A stretch of 47,418 nucleotides of DNA from Rikenellaceae bacterium (GTDB taxonomy: Bacteria; Bacteroidota; Bacteroidia; Bacteroidales; Rikenellaceae), in contig JAFQJK010000016.1 in the NCBI GenBank assembly GCA_017415005.1, positions 1-47,418 on the forward strand, written 5' to 3'. The notes beneath the pieces were generated by a model that was not told the origin of the DNA, ran no database searches, and saw only the letters and a list, made by a program, of their open reading frames with translations. Positions 25,893 through 34,435 of the stretch are shown in pieces; positions within the stretch are counted from its first letter, which is position 1; each line of letters starts with the position of its first letter. The position numbers and the translations under genes are program-made.

Positions 25893-26357
25893 TCAGCCCT
25901 TTTTCTTGACCACCACGTTGAAGTTCTCGAATCCGATCACCTCGATCTCCTTTTTCTGGTCGATGAACGCATCGACCGTTTTGGCTTCGATCGTGGTTCC
26001 GTTGATCACGACTTTGCCCATCGGAGCGAGGCGGGTGAGCGCCACGCCGCAATCCCCGATCCGGATGTTATGCTCCTGGGGCGTGGGTATCGATGCGCTG
26101 TCGATCGTGCTCTTGAGCGAGAGCCGCTTCCAGGTGTTGGCCCGAAGCGACACGACCGTCACGGCAACCGCCAGCACGATGATCACGATCAGCGTGATCA
26201 CCCCGACCGTCGTTCCGAACTGACCGAATGCCAGGTATGATGCCCCGGCAAGGGCCAGCAGCGCACAAATGCCGGCCACCGACAGTCCGGGCAGCAGCAC
26301 CAGCTCAGCCACGATCAGGATCAATCCTACAATGATAAGCGTAATAATCAACCACAT
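25893..26357 (-). CDS. NfeD-family membrane protein
   Basis: Small partner protein of flotillins. The start at ATG 26357 (MWLIITLIIVGLILIVAELV, 154 residues) begins exactly at the first membrane segment; the longer frame upstream has no family features. Three hydrophobic segments (about 2-18, 22-45, 50-70) are followed by a C-terminal OB-fold-like domain (GDCGVALTRLAPMGKVVING, FIDQKKEIEVIGFENFNVVV). There is no N-terminal protease domain, so it is the short NfeD type. Upstream of floA in the same operon. Confidence 0.92.
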   Translation of the reverse strand: MWLIITLIIVGLILIVAELVLLPGLSVAGICALLALAGASYLAFGQFGTTVGVITLIVIIVLAVAVTVVSLRANTWKRLSLKSTIDSASIPTPQEHNIRIGDCGVALTRLAPMGKVVINGTTIEAKTVDAFIDQKKEIEVIGFENFNVVVKKKG

Positions 26358-26586
26358 AGGCGTTCGTTTATGTCCACTCCCGGCACCGCGCCGGCAAAAT
26401 CTTTTCCCAAGATACAAAATATTCCGTTTTTCACAGCGCGCCGCCGCTTTTCGCCGGGACGATCGTTCGCCCGCAACAACCCGTAACCATGAGGTGCCGC
26501 CTTGCCTCGGCATCTTCCTTTTTTTTACAACGGTTGATTGTCAAAATATTATCCCCGGTATATTTTTATTGTTGTGAATTATAATA

Positions 26587-26594
26587 TACCTTTG
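26587..26594 (+). promoter_or_regulatory. -7 box for the LruC-like lipoprotein
   Basis: TACCTTTG, a perfect -7 box 55 bases before the ATG at 26650. Confidence 0.55.
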
Positions 26595-26649
26595 ATGCAC
26601 ACAATGGCGATTGCCTCTTTTCCGGGCATACGCACTTAAACAATCTGTC

Positions 26650-27720
26650 ATGAAAAAGTTATTGGTCCTGATGGCTCTGGCGCTTACGGCTTCCTGCGTC
26701 AAAGAACCGGCCCCGCGGGGCGAAGACACCCAACCCGATGCACAAGCCGCAGCCGAGGTCGACCGCCTGACGACGACCGAGGCGTTCGATGTGCCTGTCC
26801 GCTCAGGCCACATCACCCAGGTCATCGCAGCCGGCGAGGTGATTGCCGAGGCAGCCTCGCCGATGACGATCCAGCTTCCAAGAGGGGCCGCGGCCGCCAG
26901 GGGGGAGGGCGGGATCACCTGCCGTTTCGTCCCGGCCGATGAATATCCCAATGTCCTGACCGAGAACAGGGCGAAACTCTATCAGGTGGTCTGCTTCGAG
27001 GATTCCCGCTCTGCCGACTACGATTACAACGACCTTGTGTTCCATGTCAAGTATCAGATCCGGGGCAACCGCTTCGGTTTCGGCATCCAACCCGTCGCCC
27101 TGGGCTCGCGCAAGCCGATCCGGCTGGGTTGCATCGTCTATAAGGGAGATTATGAAGTGTTCAAGGGACTGCTCACTCCCGACGGCGCCGATTGCCGCAC
27201 CCAGTATTTCCGCAGTCAGGAGGGCTACGTCAACACGCAGGGCCCCGAGCCCAATTTTTTTCCGCGTGATCCATCTCTCGCCGGATGGCGCGAATACCTC
27301 GGCTCAACGATCCGCTGCTGGGATATGTCGAAGTATACTGCCTCGGGGGCGCCTCGGGTCGAATGGTATATCGTGGTCGACGGAGGCACCGAGCTCTATG
27401 CGCTTTCGACCGTCTATCTCGACCGCTCCTTCGACAAGGAAGGGTTACCTTACGGGCTGGTGATCACCAATACGGGGCAGTCCTATCTTGATCAGGACAA
27501 CAACGTGTGTGGCTTCGACTGGTTCAACTACCCGGCCGAGAACAAGCACATCCGGGACGTTTACCCGCAACTCTGGCAGTGGCTTACGACCGATGTCGCT
27601 TACGACTTTTCCGACATCTATACGGCCGAGGTTCCCTCGGGCGCATTTCCGGCAGCCGACCTGCATCTGTTCGAGGTCGCCGATCTGGACCTCTGTGTCG
27701 ACAAATACTTGCAGAATTAG
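26650..27720 (+). CDS. LruC/DUF4842-like lipoprotein
   Basis: Surface or periplasmic lipoprotein of 356 residues from the ATG at 26650 (MKKLLVLMALALTASCVKEP; lipobox TASC, Cys16). The middle carries VCFEDSRSADYDYNDLVF, an acidic D-x-D-x-N-D motif typical of LruC/DUF4842 proteins and likely to bind Ca2+. Near the end, GFDWFNYPAENKHIRDVYPQ then WQWL is another family feature. Proteins of this type are found with Bacteroidota surface and adhesion systems; no partner genes are adjacent, so no role is assigned. A longer upstream frame (26611) would place the start before the lipoprotein signal and is rejected. Confidence 0.78.
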   Translation: MKKLLVLMALALTASCVKEPAPRGEDTQPDAQAAAEVDRLTTTEAFDVPVRSGHITQVIAAGEVIAEAASPMTIQLPRGAAAARGEGGITCRFVPADEYPNVLTENRAKLYQVVCFEDSRSADYDYNDLVFHVKYQIRGNRFGFGIQPVALGSRKPIRLGCIVYKGDYEVFKGLLTPDGADCRTQYFRSQEGYVNTQGPEPNFFPRDPSLAGWREYLGSTIRCWDMSKYTASGAPRVEWYIVVDGGTELYALSTVYLDRSFDKEGLPYGLVITNTGQSYLDQDNNVCGFDWFNYPAENKHIRDVYPQLWQWLTTDVAYDFSDIYTAEVPSGAFPAADLHLFEVADLDLCVDKYLQN

Positions 27721-27736
27721 ACCCGGATCCGTACAA

Positions 27737-27772
27737 AAGCAGCGGGGACAAAAGCTTTTGTCCCCGCTGCTT
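27737..27772. terminator. 36-bp perfect palindrome, probable bidirectional terminator
   Basis: AAGCAGCGGGGACAAAAG and CTTTTGTCCCCGCTGCTT are exact reverse complements with no spacer, starting 16 bases after the LruC stop. On the plus strand only TT ends the stem; on the minus strand it is followed by two more T bases, and the SPOR gene ends 328 bases away on that strand. Confidence 0.7.
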
Positions 27773-28100
27773 GATCGCTGTATGGCCCATGCGACGTGCG
27801 ACATCCGGCCCGCGGCCCGTGAGACCTCGCTGCCTGATCCCGTCCTCGCACAGTACGTGACGCCAGGGAGAGCGACGTTGGCCCGGAATCCCATTCCCTT
27901 TGGCGGTAAACCTTCGGATCGACCTGCGAGCCTATATGCCGCGCCATCTCCTTAACGGGCCGCCAGCTTGCGGTCCGCCCCCCTGCCATACGATCGACGG
28001 CTTATATCCGAATGCTGCACCCGATCGTACCGGGCGCCGATACGATCTCCCCGCCGACATGCCGCATACCTGCCGCCACACGTCCGCCCCCTGGGCCGAA
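27773..28100. other. 328-base gap with no recognised feature
   Basis: High-GC sequence between the palindrome and the stop of the SPOR gene. No promoter box, RNA fold or protein-like frame is convincing. Confidence 0.5.
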
Positions 28101-29657
28101 TCACTCTTTGATCTCCAGCACGCTCGTCTCCATGCCGCCTTGTCGGCGGACCGCATCTGCAATGCCGTCGGCAGCCTCGCGCGTATCAAACGTGCCGATC
28201 GCAAACACATACCGGCCGTCAGGCAGGCCCGATCGCGAGACCTCCTTGCCGGGCGCGAGTTCATGGATCACCGTCCGCACCTCTTCGGGCAGCGAACCGT
28301 GATCCGAGGTGATCTCCACGCGGAAGAGCGCCGCACTGCCGCCCGCCTCAGTCCCGGCTTCCTGGGCCGCCGTGATATTGCGGTACACACCGTCCTCCCA
28401 GACGACGATCTCCGGCCGGCGGAATCCGCGCGCTTTCACCTTGCCGAGTCCCTCCTCAGCCTCTGCCAATGTCGCGTAGGCCCCGAGGAAGTACCTGTAC
28501 CGGCCGTCCTCAGCCACTCCGCAACTGATCGGGTAGGCCCCCCTGAACAGCGACGGCACCTGTTTCTTCGTGTAGGTTCCCACCAACAGCTTGTACACCG
28601 TCCCTTTCCGGTACACCGTGTCGTCCGGGATCGGGTTCCGGGCCGTGTATTTGGGCGTTGACGAGAACGCTACCGGCTGGTAGTTGATGAACACGCGCTC
28701 CTCCAGTTCGACCCGCGGCAGCTCGATCGGTCCCGTGGCCACTTTGGCCGCCGCCTTCGTCAGCGAGTCCCTGGCCTTGTCGAGCTTCAGCAGCTCGGCC
28801 AGCCTGAGCTCGTAGCCTGTCAGCAGGCTTTTTTCGAGCGGATAGAACGCGATCGCGTCCGAGGCATATAGGCCCGACAGCCCGGCCTGCTCGTCGCGCA
28901 TCTGCCGGGTCTTCTCCTCGAACTCGGCGAGCTCGCCGCTCCGGTTCATCTTATCGAGCAGGTATGTGTACGCATATACCTTATCGTCATATATCTTACG
29001 CCAGATCGTGGCGACCGAATCGGCCGTCTGCCGGTTGGCCTGCATAACCTCTTCGTACAGCGCATAGAGGCTGTCCGCCTGGGTTGCTGTTGCAGCCTGT
29101 CCGTACGCTTCGGCCAGATAGGCCGCGCGTCCGTGCCGCCGGGCGAACCGGACGATCAGCATAGGCACCGCCTGCTCATTGCCCTGGGCCCTCCGCAATG
29201 CCGCGTAGTCGCCCGGGTCGAGGTTCTGCCTGAAGTAGCCGTTCTCGATCAGGTTGGCCGACTGGGGGCCGCCCCCGGCAGGGGCGGCCGTAGGCATTGC
29301 CGGGACCGCTGTCCCGTCGAGGTTGTTCATGATGAACTCCTGCTCGATCTGGTTGGCCTGTCCGGTCACGATCCCCATCTGGTTGCGCACGTCGAACAGC
29401 ATATCCTCGAGCTTGAGGATATCCGCCCCCAGCTTCGAGCGCTGTTCGCCGTCGCTCTCCCCGAACTGCTTCCGGGTCTTCTCGATCACGCGTATCACCG
29501 AGTCTTCGCGCAGGATCAGTGCCTGCTCGTCGGCCAGCAACTTCATGTATGTTTCATTGGTCTCCAGTCCGGCCACGCGTGCCTTGACCTGTCCCTGACC
29601 GCAAAGCGGTAACAGACAGGCTGCTATGATGCCCCACCGCAATCTGTTCTTCACCAT
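28101..29657 (-). CDS. Exported SPOR-domain protein
   Basis: Secreted or envelope protein of 518 residues with an N-terminal signal (LRWGIIAACLLPLCGQGQ). Residues about 30-120 are helical with charged coiled-coil character (LADEQALILREDSVIRVIEK), followed by a flexible Pro/Ala/Gly segment (about 122-135) and more helices. The C-terminus has two SPOR-like repeats: VYKLLVGTYTKKQVPSLFRG with FLGAYATLAEAEEGLGKVKA, and FRVEITSDHGSLPEEVRTV with FAIGTFDTREAADGIADAV. SPOR domains bind denuded peptidoglycan, often at division sites. Last gene of a unit with TrkH (4-base gap) and a HAMP protein. Confidence 0.8.
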   Translation of the reverse strand: MVKNRLRWGIIAACLLPLCGQGQVKARVAGLETNETYMKLLADEQALILREDSVIRVIEKTRKQFGESDGEQRSKLGADILKLEDMLFDVRNQMGIVTGQANQIEQEFIMNNLDGTAVPAMPTAAPAGGGPQSANLIENGYFRQNLDPGDYAALRRAQGNEQAVPMLIVRFARRHGRAAYLAEAYGQAATATQADSLYALYEEVMQANRQTADSVATIWRKIYDDKVYAYTYLLDKMNRSGELAEFEEKTRQMRDEQAGLSGLYASDAIAFYPLEKSLLTGYELRLAELLKLDKARDSLTKAAAKVATGPIELPRVELEERVFINYQPVAFSSTPKYTARNPIPDDTVYRKGTVYKLLVGTYTKKQVPSLFRGAYPISCGVAEDGRYRYFLGAYATLAEAEEGLGKVKARGFRRPEIVVWEDGVYRNITAAQEAGTEAGGSAALFRVEITSDHGSLPEEVRTVIHELAPGKEVSRSGLPDGRYVFAIGTFDTREAADGIADAVRRQGGMETSVLEIKE

Positions 29658-29661
29658 ATCA

Positions 29662-31107
29662 CTATCTCCACCATTTGATTAGGAACAACTGGATCAGGCC
29701 GAATATCTCGAGACGCCCGAGCAGCATATAGAGCGTGCAGATATACTTGACAACGGCCGGCAAGCCCGAGTAGTTGTCCATCGACCCTACCTGCCCGAAC
29801 CCGGGTCCCACATTGCCCATCGAGGCCACGAGGGCCGAGAACGAGGTCATCAGGTCCACGCCCAGCGCGGTCACGACGATCGTACCCAATCCCAGTAAAA
29901 GTAAGTACAAAACGATAAAAAGCATCGCCAGGTTCACGAAGTCGTTGTCCTGCACGATGTTGTTCAACTTGATCCGGATGATCGCATTGGGGTGCTGCTG
30001 TTGCAGCAGCCGCGCCTTGATCACTTTCACCGACAACAGCACCCGGTCGCACTTGATACCGCCCGCCGTCGATCCCGCGCAGGCGCATTGCAGGCTGAAC
30101 AGAATCAGCAGTATGATGGCCAGCGGGGTCCACAGCGTCGAGTCGGCTGTCGCAAATCCGGTCGTGGTCGCCATCGTTACGAGCTGGAACGTCCCGTACC
30201 GCAACGCGCTGACAAGGGTCGGATAGATCCCCGAGTGCCACAGGCTCACGCCGATGACCACCGAAGCCGCCGCGATCGACAGCAGGTAATACCTGGCCAC
30301 CTCCGACCGGAAGATATTGTTCTTTTTTCCGGTCAGGGTTGCAAAAATCAATCCAAAGTGAAGCCCGGCAATAGCCATGAACACGATGAGAATGACCTCG
30401 ATCCATGCGCTGTCAAAATAGGCTATGCTCTGGTTCTTCGTGCTGAATCCGCCCGTTGCGATCGTCGAGAAGGCATGGTTGACCGCATCGAACCAGTTCA
30501 TGCCGGCGATCTTGAGCAGCACCGTACAGGCCGCCGTGAGTCCCACATACACCATCAGCAGGATCTGGTAGGTCTTCTGCGTGCGGTAGCGGAAGTTATC
30601 CTTGGCCAGCGGCGAGAGCTCCACGCTCGACAGCGTAAGCTTCGTGCGCCCCAGCGAGGGAAGCACGACGAGTGCGAACATCACGACCCCGACACCGCCG
30701 AGCCAGTGGGTCGACGAGCGCCAGAACAGCAGTCCGCGCGGCACGGCCTCCACATCGTTCAGGATGGTCGACCCGGTGGTCGTGTATCCCGACACGCTCT
30801 CGAACCAGGCGTTCGCGAGGCTGAACTCGCCGCCCCAGAGCAGGTAGGGGAGCATCCCGGCGAAGCACGACACGAGCCATGCCCCGATCACGATCACATA
30901 GCCCTCTTTCGAGGTGATCTGCTCGCCCTTCTCGACGAAGATGAGCGGGAAGGCACCGAGCACCGTCGTAAGGATCACGCTCAGCAACAACGGGTAGAAG
31001 GCCGTATCGACGTTGTTCATCAGCGATATGCCTGCCGAGAGCAGCATGAACACCGCATTGAGCAGCAGCGTCAATCCCACATAGCGTAATATGATATTGA
31101 ACCTCAT
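29662..31107 (-). CDS. trkH: TrkH-family potassium uptake protein
   Basis: Inner-membrane K+ channel/transporter. The 481 residues have four repeated pore units with selectivity-filter-like segments: SGYTTTGSTILND, ATGGFSTKNQS, TGFATADSTLWTP and GNVGPGFGQVGS. The long hydrophobic segments between them fit the M1-P-M2 architecture. SGYTTTGST and CACAGSTAGGIK match TrkH proteins. No trkA (cytoplasmic NAD/ATP-binding partner) is in the operon. It is preceded by a HAMP-only membrane protein (13-base gap) and followed by a SPOR protein. Confidence 0.93.
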   Translation of the reverse strand: MRFNIILRYVGLTLLLNAVFMLLSAGISLMNNVDTAFYPLLLSVILTTVLGAFPLIFVEKGEQITSKEGYVIVIGAWLVSCFAGMLPYLLWGGEFSLANAWFESVSGYTTTGSTILNDVEAVPRGLLFWRSSTHWLGGVGVVMFALVVLPSLGRTKLTLSSVELSPLAKDNFRYRTQKTYQILLMVYVGLTAACTVLLKIAGMNWFDAVNHAFSTIATGGFSTKNQSIAYFDSAWIEVILIVFMAIAGLHFGLIFATLTGKKNNIFRSEVARYYLLSIAAASVVIGVSLWHSGIYPTLVSALRYGTFQLVTMATTTGFATADSTLWTPLAIILLILFSLQCACAGSTAGGIKCDRVLLSVKVIKARLLQQQHPNAIIRIKLNNIVQDNDFVNLAMLFIVLYLLLLGLGTIVVTALGVDLMTSFSALVASMGNVGPGFGQVGSMDNYSGLPAVVKYICTLYMLLGRLEIFGLIQLFLIKWWR

Positions 31108-31120
31108 AGCGCCCGTTTTC

Positions 31121-31867
31121 TTATTCGCTCTTTTTGGCCAGCATGATTAGCTTCTCGATCAGTTCCTTGAGCCTGAACACTTCATCCTTCCCTTCCATGG
31201 TCACCTTGAACGGGATCTTCTGGTTCAGGTAGTTTTGCAGCGCCTGCGTGATGCCCGTCACCGGGTGGACGAAGTAGAGGTCGATAAAGTAGAAGAAGAT
31301 GATGATCACCAGGATCGCCACGCCGAGCGCGATCACGCTCGGGACCGTTGCGCGGTGCGCGTTGTTCTCCAGGCGGGCGGCCTTGTTGCCGAGCGTGCTC
31401 TGCGCGTCGATCATGTAGTTCTTGATCGCGGTGGTCAGCTCATAATACGAGGTCTTGTACGTATCGATAAACCACGGGATGTGGTCTTCCGTGGCCTGAC
31501 TGCTGAAGTGGTGGTCTATCACGGCGTTATAGCGCTCGCGGGCCGCATATACCGAGTCGAGCTCCGAGAGGTCCCGTATCGTCACTGTCGCCTCGGCCAG
31601 CGCCTTGTCAAAGCTGTTGCGTCCCGCCAGGTAGAGCGAGTCATACTGTTTGTTGCCCAGAATGGCCATCTGCAGCAGCGCCGTGTTCTGTTCCTGCACG
31701 GCATCGAGCATTTTCTTGGCCTGCTCCATGTTGCTGGCACTCGTCTCGAGCAGGCTCTGCGTCGCCCGTCCCAGCCGCGTCAGCTCGACCAGCGACACGA
31801 TGCCCGAGAAGAAGAGCAGGAACCCGAGACTGACAAATCCGACCAGGATCTTTTTACGTATTCCCAT
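31121..31867 (-). CDS. Membrane protein with four-helix sensor and HAMP domain, no output domain
   Basis: 248 residues from ATG 31867 (MGIRKKILVGFVSLGFLLFF); a TTG nine bases upstream is less likely. One membrane segment at about 8-30, a periplasmic helical region (about 31-170) resembling chemoreceptor four-helix sensors (LETSASNMEQAKKMLDAVQE), a second membrane segment (about 177-200), then a HAMP domain with the typical PVTGITQALQNYLNQ start and ends 20 residues later (RLKELIEKLIMLAKKSE). No histidine kinase, cyclase or methyl-accepting domain follows. Located 13 bases before trkH, which suggests a partner or regulator of K+ uptake. Function not known. Confidence 0.78.
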   Translation of the reverse strand: MGIRKKILVGFVSLGFLLFFSGIVSLVELTRLGRATQSLLETSASNMEQAKKMLDAVQEQNTALLQMAILGNKQYDSLYLAGRNSFDKALAEATVTIRDLSELDSVYAARERYNAVIDHHFSSQATEDHIPWFIDTYKTSYYELTTAIKNYMIDAQSTLGNKAARLENNAHRATVPSVIALGVAILVIIIFFYFIDLYFVHPVTGITQALQNYLNQKIPFKVTMEGKDEVFRLKELIEKLIMLAKKSE

Positions 31868-32101
31868 AATCGACAATGCTTACCGCATCCTCATTTAATT
31901 TGGTTGTTTATATTCATGCCCGTGCGGGCAGGTTCTTGCATACTTTCCACGCCCCTTATCCCGTCTGCCATTCCCGCCTCCTGCACAATGTGCGTGCCCT
32001 TCCCGGATATAAAGCTCGTACGGCACCCGACGCCGCACCGACAATGAGCGTATTCACGATCCTGAGATCCTTTGGTCCGATCCCTGTGCGGCCATCGCTA
32101 A

Positions 32102-32109
32102 CAAAGATA
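32102..32109 (-). promoter_or_regulatory. -7 box for the HAMP-trkH-SPOR operon
   Basis: Minus-strand TATCTTTG, a perfect -7 box, 234 bases before the HAMP gene start. It lies just behind mtaB and would give a long 5' leader (about 228 nt). No closer box is seen. Confidence 0.5.
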
Positions 32110-32135
32110 GGAAAATTGCAGCCAAAACATCCTGT

Positions 32136-33440
32136 TCAGCCGATAATCGTCGCCTGCAGGTTCCCGTTCGGAAGCAGCTCCCCGAGCCGTACCCGGCAGA
32201 TCGTGTTGATCCGTGTCCGGTCGAACGGCATCTCGACCTTCACGTATTCCTCCGTAAACCCGAACATTGCCCCTCCCCGGCGCGTACTTTCGACCAATAC
32301 CCGGGCCTCGCTGCCCGCGCGCCGCATACAGAACTCACGGTGCAGGCGGTCGCTCAGCTCCGTGAGCCTCCGCACCCTCGCTGCGGCCACCGGCGGCGCC
32401 ACTTTGTCCGGGAACCCGATCGCCGGCGTTCCCGGCCGTTCCGAGTAGGGGAACACATGCAGGAAAGCCGGGGCGAGGCTTTCGAGGAAGCGGTACGCCG
32501 TTTCAAAATCCCCGTCGCTTTCGCCCGGGAAGCCGGCGATCACGTCGATCCCGATGAACGCGCCGGGCATTCGCTCCCGTACCGCCCCGATCCGCGCGGC
32601 GAACTGCGCTGTCGTGTAGCGTCTGCGCATCAGCCCGAGTATCCGGTCCGACCCGCTCTGGAGCGGGATGTGGAAGTGGGGCTGGAACTTGGCCGAACGG
32701 GCCGTCAGGTCGATGATCTCGTCCGTAAGCAGGTTCGGCTCGATCGACGAGATGCGGTAACGCTCGATCCCCTCCACCGCGTCCAGCGCGTGCAGCAGGT
32801 CGATGAACCGCTCCCCGGTCGTTCGGCCGAAGTCGCCGGTGTTGATCCCGGTGATGACGATCTCTTTCTGTCCCCCCGCGGCGATCTGCCGCGCCTCGGC
32901 CACCACATCGGCGATCGGGATGTTGCGGCTCTCGCCCCGCGCATAGGGGATCGTGCAATACGAGCACTTGTAGCTGCACCCGTCCTGCACCTTCAGGAAC
33001 GCCCGCGTCCGGTCGCCCGACGAGAACGCCGCGAAGAACGACGTGAGCTCCTCCGCCTCACAGGCATAGACCACGGCACCGCCGCGGCTGCCGAGCTCCG
33101 ACACATAGCGGTAAAGCTCTCCCTTGTCCTGATTGCCCACCACGAGGTCGACGCCCTCAATGGCGGCGATCTCCTGCGGCTTGAGCTGCGCATAGCACCC
33201 CGTAACGGCGATCACCGCTCCCGGATTTTCGCGCACCAGCTTGCGGATGATGTTACGGCATTTCTTATCGGCATGCTCCGTGACCGAGCAGGTGTTCACC
33301 ACGCAGATGTCCGCCGGCTCCCGGTCCGCGACGCGTACGAAGCCGCCCGCCTCGAACTGCCGGGCGATCGTCGAGGTCTCCGAGAAATTTAGCTTGCATC
33401 CCAGGGTGTGAAAACTGACTTTTTTAGGTCCGGACATCAT
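32136..33440 (-). CDS. mtaB: tRNA t6A37 methylthiotransferase MtaB
   Basis: Radical SAM enzyme that adds a methylthio group to N6-threonylcarbamoyladenosine at position 37 of tRNAs reading ANN codons. 434 residues from the ATG at 33440. The N-terminal UPF0004 cluster ligands are C15 (TLGCKLN), C51 (NTCSVT) and C82 (TGCYAQ); the radical SAM cysteines are C155, C159 and C162 (CSYKCSYC). The barrel holds GEKIVITGIN-type, HIPLQSGSD and DVIAGFPGE segments, and a C-terminal TRAM-like domain follows. The HTLGCKLNFSET start and MRRAGSEARVLVES tail fit MtaB better than MiaB. The upstream longer frame is rejected. Confidence 0.93.
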   Translation of the reverse strand: MMSGPKKVSFHTLGCKLNFSETSTIARQFEAGGFVRVADREPADICVVNTCSVTEHADKKCRNIIRKLVRENPGAVIAVTGCYAQLKPQEIAAIEGVDLVVGNQDKGELYRYVSELGSRGGAVVYACEAEELTSFFAAFSSGDRTRAFLKVQDGCSYKCSYCTIPYARGESRNIPIADVVAEARQIAAGGQKEIVITGINTGDFGRTTGERFIDLLHALDAVEGIERYRISSIEPNLLTDEIIDLTARSAKFQPHFHIPLQSGSDRILGLMRRRYTTAQFAARIGAVRERMPGAFIGIDVIAGFPGESDGDFETAYRFLESLAPAFLHVFPYSERPGTPAIGFPDKVAPPVAAARVRRLTELSDRLHREFCMRRAGSEARVLVESTRRGGAMFGFTEEYVKVEMPFDRTRINTICRVRLGELLPNGNLQATIIG

Positions 33441-33565
33441 GATCGGTTTTGAAGTGCAGCGCGAAGATACGAAAAATTGCGTGGCGTTGTCCCCGTGCCG
33501 CCGAAATGGCGGTGATGATACGCCCTGTGTCGGCATGCCGTCATTTTGATGTCATTCCGACATCG

Positions 33566-34249
33566 CTATCGCCCATACGCCCGCTGACGCCGCAGCCTGT
33601 CCACGAAAGCGCTCCTCACGGCAGTCGTATCCAATTGGCGGATAAGCGAATCGGCCGTCCTCCGGTCCGTACTGTCGGTCAGTTGCCGGGCCACGAGGAA
33701 AGCCGATGCCAGGCTTGCCGGATTGGCACGCACGAACCGCGCCTGCGCCGTTGCCACCAGATTGGAGATACTGTCCCGGGCCCTTTCCAGTCGCCGACGC
33801 TCGGTCGAATCCTGCTCGCGCCAATCCTCCCGCGACAGCTCCAGTTCAACGGCCCCGAGCTGTATCTCATGCCACCTCACCTGGTCTTTCAGCCGGCTGA
33901 AATCCTCGTTGGCCGGCGATCCGGTCACCTCCATGGCATCCGGATAATTGAAGTTCCCCGATATATAGATGTTGTGATCCTCGATGATCACCGGCACAAA
34001 GAAATCCTCATACCCTTCGAAGCTCACATAGACCATATCCGGTAGGATGGGAGGCATATCGAATACAAAGCGACCGTCCGTCATGCGGGTGCTGTCGATC
34101 GTTCTCAGAGCGCGTTCATATACTTTCAGGTAAACTTCGCAGTCGTTCAGCCCGGTAATGTTGCCCCGTATGTGGAAATGCTCGCTCCGACAGGACACTG
34201 CGCCTGCCAGGGCCACGCACAACGTTATTATACACAAGTATTTGCTCAT
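33566..34249 (-). CDS. DUF4369 lipoprotein without a thioredoxin domain
   Basis: Lipoprotein of 227 residues from ATG 34249 (MSKYLCIITLCVALAGAVSC; lipobox AVSC, Cys20). Residues about 25-120 match DUF4369: FHIRGNITGLNDCEVYLKVY, IDSTRMTDGRFVF and DMVYVSFEGYEDFFVPV. A helical segment follows (about 125-200: LKDQVRWHEIQLGAVELELS, LERARDSISNLVATAQARFV), as between DUF4369 and the thioredoxin domain of Bacteroidota TlpA-like proteins. Here the protein stops after the helices; no CxxC domain is present and no remnant is seen in the 125 bases downstream. Function unknown. Confidence 0.8.
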   Translation of the reverse strand: MSKYLCIITLCVALAGAVSCRSEHFHIRGNITGLNDCEVYLKVYERALRTIDSTRMTDGRFVFDMPPILPDMVYVSFEGYEDFFVPVIIEDHNIYISGNFNYPDAMEVTGSPANEDFSRLKDQVRWHEIQLGAVELELSREDWREQDSTERRRLERARDSISNLVATAQARFVRANPASLASAFLVARQLTDSTDRRTADSLIRQLDTTAVRSAFVDRLRRQRAYGR

Positions 34250-34369
34250 GGCATCCGTCTTGTTTGCTCCCGGTATACAACGCAGGGATTTCCCGCAAAG
34301 AAAGTAAAAACCGCTCAATAATTCTTCGGCCTTTGTGGAAATCCCTCCCGTTTTCCGGAATTTATTGCG

Positions 34370-34377
34370 TAGCTTTG
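34370..34377 (+). promoter_or_regulatory. -7 box for the ABC-3 permease
   Basis: TAGCTTTG, a perfect -7 box 58 bases before the permease ATG. It probably drives the permease-LptG-ribBA-fmt run. Confidence 0.55.
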
Positions 34378-34435
34378 TAACCTTATCGCATGTCGGGCAT
34401 CATTCGGTATACGAAGCCATAATCCATTGGCAATC

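Noticed and set aside
29992-31089. 365-residue plus-strand open frame antisense to trkH
   Set aside because: Arg/His/Gln-rich shadow; TrkH motifs on the other strand are decisive.
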